From NCBI GenBank assembly GCA_019694455.1, contig JAIBBY010000001.1:268069-332068 (forward strand): 64,000 nucleotides of DNA, read 5' to 3'. Numbering within the stretch: position 1 is the first letter of the stretch; each line of letters opens with the position of its first letter. Shown here piece by piece: positions 59,931 to 64,000 of this stretch. The stretch comes from Pirellulales bacterium (GTDB lineage: Bacteria > Planctomycetota > Planctomycetia > Pirellulales > JAEUIK01). The position numbers were made by a program, and so were the translations under genes. A model generated the notes under the pieces. That model searched no databases. It had not been told where the DNA came from and saw only the letters and a program-made list of their open reading frames with translations.

Positions 59931-61853
59931 TCAGCGGAGCATGAAGAGCCGATAGTTGCGAGCCACCCCTTCGGCGTCGATGGCCTCATAGCTTGTCAGT
60001 TCCAAGAGCGGCCCCGGATCGGCGCCCTGGCGGTCGAGTTCTTTCTCAACAAGGTTGGAGAGGACCTGCGCATGAGCCAACCGATCGGGCCCCTGGCGAT
60101 CGAGCAGCACCAGATGGGTGTAACCGCGGCGCTTCAGGTCGACCGCCAGGTTGCCGCGTGCCGGGGCCGTTTTGTGGTAGCTCGTCAATCGGCGGTAGGT
60201 GCTCTCGCGGTCGAACTGACCTTCAAAGTAGTAGCCGCGGTAATCCTCTGACAAGATTCTCGCATTTGCCCCCGCCAGACGATTGATGACCAGCGCGGCG
60301 GTGTAACTCGGCTCGCGGCGAATCAGGTAGGCCTCGCGGCTCTCCAGTCCCAGCGCCACCAACAGGTCGCCTCCCCCGCGATTCATGGCCATTGCGGCGC
60401 TGGCGCCGAGTACCAGCGACAGGCAGCCAATCGCCAAGGCGCGTGGCGCGCCGGGCAATCGCTTGAGTTCAATCAGCGTCCACACCGATCCCGCCGCCAG
60501 CAGCGGCACGACCGGGTACAAGAAGCGCACGTTTTGTCGCATCAAGAACCACAGCAGTCCATACACCGCCGCGATGGCCAGTAGCGAGCCCAAGCCACGC
60601 AAGCGGCGCACCAACAAAAGCCCGGGCAGCAGCATCAGAAAGACCGGACCCATCTGGTGCGCGTGGCCGCCAAATCGCTCCGGCCAGAGCGTCGCTTGCC
60701 AAGGCGCGGCAATCAGTCCGGCCAATGTGCGCGACAGCGGCGTTTTATCGACCGTTGCGGGCGCGGTGTCGACTCCGCGTGCCGCCGACAACACTGGATA
60801 GAACGGATCGCCGCGATGGCGCCACGCGCGGATGTACCAGGGGGCGGCAATCACAGCGGCTAGCGAAAGCGCCACGCCCAGGCCCACCACCACTCGGGCT
60901 CGGGCCCGATGTGGGCGCCACGCCATTGCCAACTCAACTACAACCAGCGCCACCACAAACAGCCATGCGGTGTGCTTGGTCGACAGGGAAGCCCCCAGCA
61001 TGACGCCAGCAACCAATAACCAACGTGGAGATGCCGCCTCGTGAATCGCCTTGCGCCATGCGACCAGCGAGAGAGTGGTCCAAAGCGCCACGGCGGCATC
61101 GCACAGCGGAGCGGTCATTTGCGTGGCGATGCCCGGCACGAGCAGCGTGACCGCCCCGGCAACCAGTGCCCAACTTCGTCCCAGAATGGGCGTCGTCAAC
61201 AACACCGCGGCGCCGCCAAGCAAAAGCCCGAAGGTCCAGGCAATCAAGCCAGCGGCGACCGGCCCATCGCAAGCCAGGCCCCACAGGTAGAGCATCTCCG
61301 CCAACAGCGGAAACGTGCAGTTGTCGTGATATGGCAAGTACACTAACGAGTGATTCGCCAGAAATGCCTTGGGTAGCTCTAGGTGGTAACAGAGCGCGTC
61401 GCCCGCCGTGGTGGGAGCAAGCGCGGTGACGAATGTCGCCAGGCAGACGAGGCCCACCGCCATTATCAATCCCAGACGCATCCCGCGCGGAACCGCCGGC
61501 GCCACTTCCGCATCCACATCGATTGCACGCTGCGCGGCTCGGCGCCGCCAGATGAACCACGTCTGAGCCGCTTCCCCCAATCCCCAGAAGGCTGCCGAAA
61601 ATGTGCAGGCGATGACCACCAGCGGAAACAGCAGCCCCACCAATCCCAGCGCGGTCCAGGCCAACCCGCCCGCCACAAAACCCAGCCCAAGGCTCCAAAC
61701 CACGGTCGCCAGCGAATCGTCGTCGGCCAGGCGCAGCGCGACTAACACCGCGCGTCCCATGCCCAACGCTGCCAGCGCGATGATCCCGACTGCCGCAAGC
61801 GACTTGGCAACCAGCATCAAGTTGAGCGCAAATTCCGTCACAAAGTGGTCCAT
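59931..61853 (-). CDS. Integral membrane glycosyltransferase-like protein (GT-C/ArnT-like)
   Basis: 640 residues with roughly twelve membrane helices. The region APTTAGDALCYHLELPKAFL, a D-x-x-x-Y-H-L-x-x-P motif after the second helix group, is typical of GT-C enzymes that take sugars from polyprenyl phosphate. Later helices are rich in aromatic residues (VYGLLWFLMRQNVRFLYPVV), and the C-terminal 150 residues form a soluble domain (ANARILSEDYRGYYFEGQFD). It lies downstream (7 bp) of the small membrane protein and upstream of the GT2, which could supply its lipid-linked donor. The exact sugar is not known. Confidence 0.85.
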   Translation of the reverse strand: MDHFVTEFALNLMLVAKSLAAVGIIALAALGMGRAVLVALRLADDDSLATVVWSLGLGFVAGGLAWTALGLVGLLFPLVVIACTFSAAFWGLGEAAQTWFIWRRRAAQRAIDVDAEVAPAVPRGMRLGLIMAVGLVCLATFVTALAPTTAGDALCYHLELPKAFLANHSLVYLPYHDNCTFPLLAEMLYLWGLACDGPVAAGLIAWTFGLLLGGAAVLLTTPILGRSWALVAGAVTLLVPGIATQMTAPLCDAAVALWTTLSLVAWRKAIHEAASPRWLLVAGVMLGASLSTKHTAWLFVVALVVVELAMAWRPHRARARVVVGLGVALSLAAVIAAPWYIRAWRHRGDPFYPVLSAARGVDTAPATVDKTPLSRTLAGLIAAPWQATLWPERFGGHAHQMGPVFLMLLPGLLLVRRLRGLGSLLAIAAVYGLLWFLMRQNVRFLYPVVPLLAAGSVWTLIELKRLPGAPRALAIGCLSLVLGASAAMAMNRGGGDLLVALGLESREAYLIRREPSYTAALVINRLAGANARILSEDYRGYYFEGQFDRESTYRRLTSYHKTAPARGNLAVDLKRRGYTHLVLLDRQGPDRLAHAQVLSNLVEKELDRQGADPGPLLELTSYEAIDAEGVARNYRLFMLR

Positions 61854-61860
61854 TTGCGTG

Positions 61861-62079
61861 CTACATCAGCAGTCGCGCCACCAGCCGACCGAGAAAAACA
61901 CTCGATACGACGACAATCCAACTTGCCCACAACCACGCCTTCCAGAGACCCAGTGGCCGGTCGCCTTCGCGCGGCTTGTAACTTGGAAACAACGACGAAG
62001 CCACCGCCATGCGGGCACGAATCCAGCGGCGCCGGTCGCTGCCGCTACGCGCATCCTGTTCTCGAATCGGCGCGATCAT
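61861..62079 (-). CDS. 72-residue membrane protein in the glycosyltransferase operon
   Basis: Basic N-terminus (REQDARSGSDRRRWIRAR), a middle segment SLFPSYKPREGDRPLGLW and one C-terminal membrane helix (AWLWASWIVVVSSVFLGRLV). Its ATG overlaps the heptosyltransferase-like stop (ATGA), and the next gene starts 7 bp after its stop, so it is embedded in the operon. Function unknown; a membrane tether or small subunit is possible. Confidence 0.72.
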   Translation of the reverse strand: MIAPIREQDARSGSDRRRWIRARMAVASSLFPSYKPREGDRPLGLWKAWLWASWIVVVSSVFLGRLVARLLM

Positions 62080-63326
62080 CGCGTTGCTCCGAGTTGTTCG
62101 TCCTGCTTGATCTCGATGGGCTCACACTCGCTTCTCGACTTGCTGTCGCACAGCAGACAATCCACCGCCTGCCACACCTCAAATGCGGTGTGCTGCATGC
62201 AGGGATGATCGGCGAGTGGGCAGCGCGTGTGGTGGCAGGGCGAACAAGCCACGGACTCACGCAGCACCGTCACCGGCGCGCCGTTGGAATGAGGCCGCCA
62301 CTGTGCCGCCAGATTAGTCCCGCTGAAGAGCACCACGCTCGGCGCGCCCACCAGTGCCGCCAGATGGGCAGGTCCAGAATCGGCGCCAACATAGACATCG
62401 CACTTCGCAACGAGCGCCGCCAGTTCGCTCAGCGTCAATTCGCCGGTCCAATCCTCGACGCTGGCGCGCGCCGCCGGCGTCAAACCCGCCATGATCTCGT
62501 GGGCAATCGCGCACTCGCTGCGTGCGCCAACCAGAATCACGCGAGCATCGCTGTCAAGCGCCGTGCGTTCCGCCCACTGCATCCAGCGCCGCGCGGACCA
62601 ACGTTTAGCCTCGGTTCCGGCGCCAATATGGGCAACCACAAGCGGCCGCCACACTTCACCGAGTCGCTGCGCGATTGCGCTGCGCGCCGCGGCGCCCGGT
62701 TCAAAATTCAGTTCGGAACGCGGTGCAATTTCGACACCGATTGCGGACAACAAGGCTCGCCGCGATAGATGTTCGGCGCGCTCGGGCACATAGCAGGGAG
62801 AATCGGTAAGCAGAAAACCGCCGCCCCCCGCATCCCAGCCCACCCGGCGCGGAATCTTGGCCAAACACATCCACAGCGCATTGGGAAATTCGCCTCGCAC
62901 ATCGATGGCCATGTCGTAGCGGCCGCGCATCGCAAGCGCTTGATAGAAGTAGGCGGGAAGCCACGCCAGGAGCATGCGGCGCCAATCGCGCGCAAACCGA
63001 TTGAAGCGCGAGACATGGATTTGTTCGATTTCTGACAGGCGAGCAAAGAAATCCTGAGTCCAGGCGCCGCAGTACACATCAATGGAAGCCAACGGCCAGG
63101 CTGCTTGCAGCGCCACGATCATCGGCCGCGAGATGATCGCGTCCCCGAGATGATCGAGTTGGATAATCAAGATGCGGCGCGGCGCGCATTGAGCAGAAGC
63201 CGAACGAGGCGCCAACTTGGCGCCCAGCCAATCGATCATCGCAAACAACACTCGCCAGCGCATACGCACATAGCGGTAGCGCCCCGATGACCAGACTCGG
63301 CCGCGTTTCTGGCGATTAGCACACAT
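62076..63326 (-). CDS. Glycosyltransferase family 9 (heptosyltransferase-like)
   Basis: 416 residues, GT-B fold. RRILIIQLDHLGDAIISRPM is the classic GT9 start (the D-x-x-GD motif), followed by YDMAIDVRGEFPNALWMCLA. The C-terminal donor domain has VVAHIGAGTEAKRWSARRWM and DVYVGADSGPAHLAALVGAP, the conserved D-S/T-G-P-x-H site, and CSPCHHTRCPLADHPCMQHT, a cysteine-rich loop seen in heptosyltransferases. The family moves ADP-heptose-type sugars in lipopolysaccharide cores. It overlaps the downstream small protein by 4 bp and the upstream GT4 gene by 11 bp, so it is in one operon. Confidence 0.93.
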   Translation of the reverse strand: MCANRQKRGRVWSSGRYRYVRMRWRVLFAMIDWLGAKLAPRSASAQCAPRRILIIQLDHLGDAIISRPMIVALQAAWPLASIDVYCGAWTQDFFARLSEIEQIHVSRFNRFARDWRRMLLAWLPAYFYQALAMRGRYDMAIDVRGEFPNALWMCLAKIPRRVGWDAGGGGFLLTDSPCYVPERAEHLSRRALLSAIGVEIAPRSELNFEPGAAARSAIAQRLGEVWRPLVVAHIGAGTEAKRWSARRWMQWAERTALDSDARVILVGARSECAIAHEIMAGLTPAARASVEDWTGELTLSELAALVAKCDVYVGADSGPAHLAALVGAPSVVLFSGTNLAAQWRPHSNGAPVTVLRESVACSPCHHTRCPLADHPCMQHTAFEVWQAVDCLLCDSKSRSECEPIEIKQDEQLGATR

Positions 63327-64000
63327 CGCGATACGCCTCCAGCGTTCGCTCGGCCGCGATGCGCCAAGTAAAGCTCTTCATCACATGCGCGGCCAATCGC
63401 GAGTCGCGTCCGCGATCGATTGCTTGTTCCACAGCGGCGCGAATTGAACGCCGCGAACCAGGCCGGGCATAGCTGGCAAAGTCGCCAAAGTACTCGCGAG
63501 TGGAACCGCGCTCGGTGAGCGCCAACGGGGCGCCAGTCATGGCCGCCTCAATCGCCGCCAGCCCTGGAGTTTCAAACCAACTCACCAGCGCCAAACACCG
63601 ACAAGCGGCGTATGCGCTAGCCAGCCGAGGATCCAAGTTGCCGATGCGCGGCAGGAAGTGAACGTTGTCCCCCGCCTCGTGGCGGCAAGCGTCGAGGTAG
63701 TCCTCCTGCCCTGGCACAACTTCACCGAGGAACACGACCGGATGGTGGCTGCCGCGCAGGGCGCGCAAGAAACCGAGTTGATTCTTGCGCGGCTCGATGC
63801 GACCCACGTACAAAATGAAGTCGCGCAGGCCGTACTCGCGCTCAAATAATTGCGCGTCGGCCTCGGCGAAATTCGGATCGGCCGCATTCGGCACGACAGT
63901 TTGCCGCTGGCAATCGATTCCCACATGGCGCTCGATCTGCGCTGCCTCCGCCATCGAATTGGGCAACAACCGATCGACCGCCAGGTACAGCCGCCGCCGC
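63316..64000 (-). CDS. Glycosyltransferase family 4, N-terminus off the right edge
   Basis: The last 228 codons of a GT-B glycosyltransferase. RRRLYLAVDRLLPNSMAEAA leads into the donor domain: VVPNAADPNFAEADAQLFER, DFILYVGRIEPRKNQLGFLR (the G-R-x-x-x-x-K motif), LALVSWFETPGLAAIEAAMT (EX7E) and GAPLALTERGSTREYFGDFA. It ends EAYRDVC, with the stop overlapping the GT9 start by 11 bp. It is the first visible gene of the minus-strand operon that runs to 57078; the start and promoter are outside the window. Confidence 0.9.
   Translation of the reverse strand, partial: RRRLYLAVDRLLPNSMAEAAQIERHVGIDCQRQTVVPNAADPNFAEADAQLFEREYGLRDFILYVGRIEPRKNQLGFLRALRGSHHPVVFLGEVVPGQEDYLDACRHEAGDNVHFLPRIGNLDPRLASAYAACRCLALVSWFETPGLAAIEAAMTGAPLALTERGSTREYFGDFASYARPGSRRSIRAAVEQAIDRGRDSRLAAHVMKSFTWRIAAERTLEAYRDVC

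Noticed and set aside
1..64000. CRISPR arrays, insertion sequences, prophage, integrase genes
   Set aside because: No regularly spaced repeats, transposase motifs, terminal repeats with target duplications or phage genes were found.

Overview
The window reads as high-GC chromosomal DNA from a planctomycete, most likely a Pirellulales-type bacterium. The evidence is a set of lineage-marking families on one piece: a Pirellula/Verrucomicrobium-type CxxCH protein (19453-22362), a TIGR03000 repeat protein (34931-36025), a DUF1080 protein, a DUF1207 protein, a PEP-CTERM protein, a DUF11 protein and several secreted proteins of planctomycete type. No rRNA, tRNA, CRISPR array, insertion sequence or prophage was seen.

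Layout, left to right. 1-4072: a TetR-controlled RND efflux operon with a likely operator. 4328-8059: FtsH, a NUDIX hydrolase and a secreted protein with a CX4CH motif. 8228-13656: small conserved genes, acylphosphatase, an orphan ABC-2 permease, envelope proteins, a parvulin and a PQQ-type propeller protein. 13701-18038: the giant helicase Lhr. 18123-24304: a ceramidase-like hydrolase coupled to a PVC-type cytochrome, an MFS exporter and a membrane protein. 24332-28354: a three-gene operon (glutamine-synthetase-like ligase, aldehyde dehydrogenase, iron alcohol dehydrogenase) that looks like a gamma-glutamylated amine pathway. 28696-38410: Hsp20, DUF1080, radical SAM, a secreted isoaspartyl methyltransferase, the Gly/Ser-rich TIGR03000 protein and membrane proteins. 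38694-46427: housekeeping genes (asd, truA, accA) with glycosyltransferases, a zinc alcohol dehydrogenase and a protein kinase. 46428-46923: a non-coding gap. 46924-53670: cvpA, dtd, ZIP and HupE metal transporters, pdxA and others. 53917-57081: a tight trio of secreted envelope proteins, two of them paralogous and the third a cysteine-rich DUF11 protein. 57078-64000: a glycosyltransferase operon for a surface polysaccharide.

The most striking signal lies above gene level. By eye I find 24 copies of the octamer GGGNAGGG, the consensus of FtsK-orienting polar sequences (KOPS), in 14 separate places. All 16 copies left of 42.33 kb point right and all 8 copies right of 48.49 kb point left. Between them, in the non-coding gap at 46699-46726, lies a 28-bp sequence with the architecture of a dif/XerCD site: a 6-bp centre and a right arm starting TTATGTT, as in E. 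coli and B. subtilis. The window therefore probably spans the chromosome dimer-resolution site and replication terminus, with KOPS-guided FtsK translocation conserved in a planctomycete. Gene orientation is weakly consistent: by my count 22 of 39 genes left of the site are on + and 11 of 17 genes right of it are on -.
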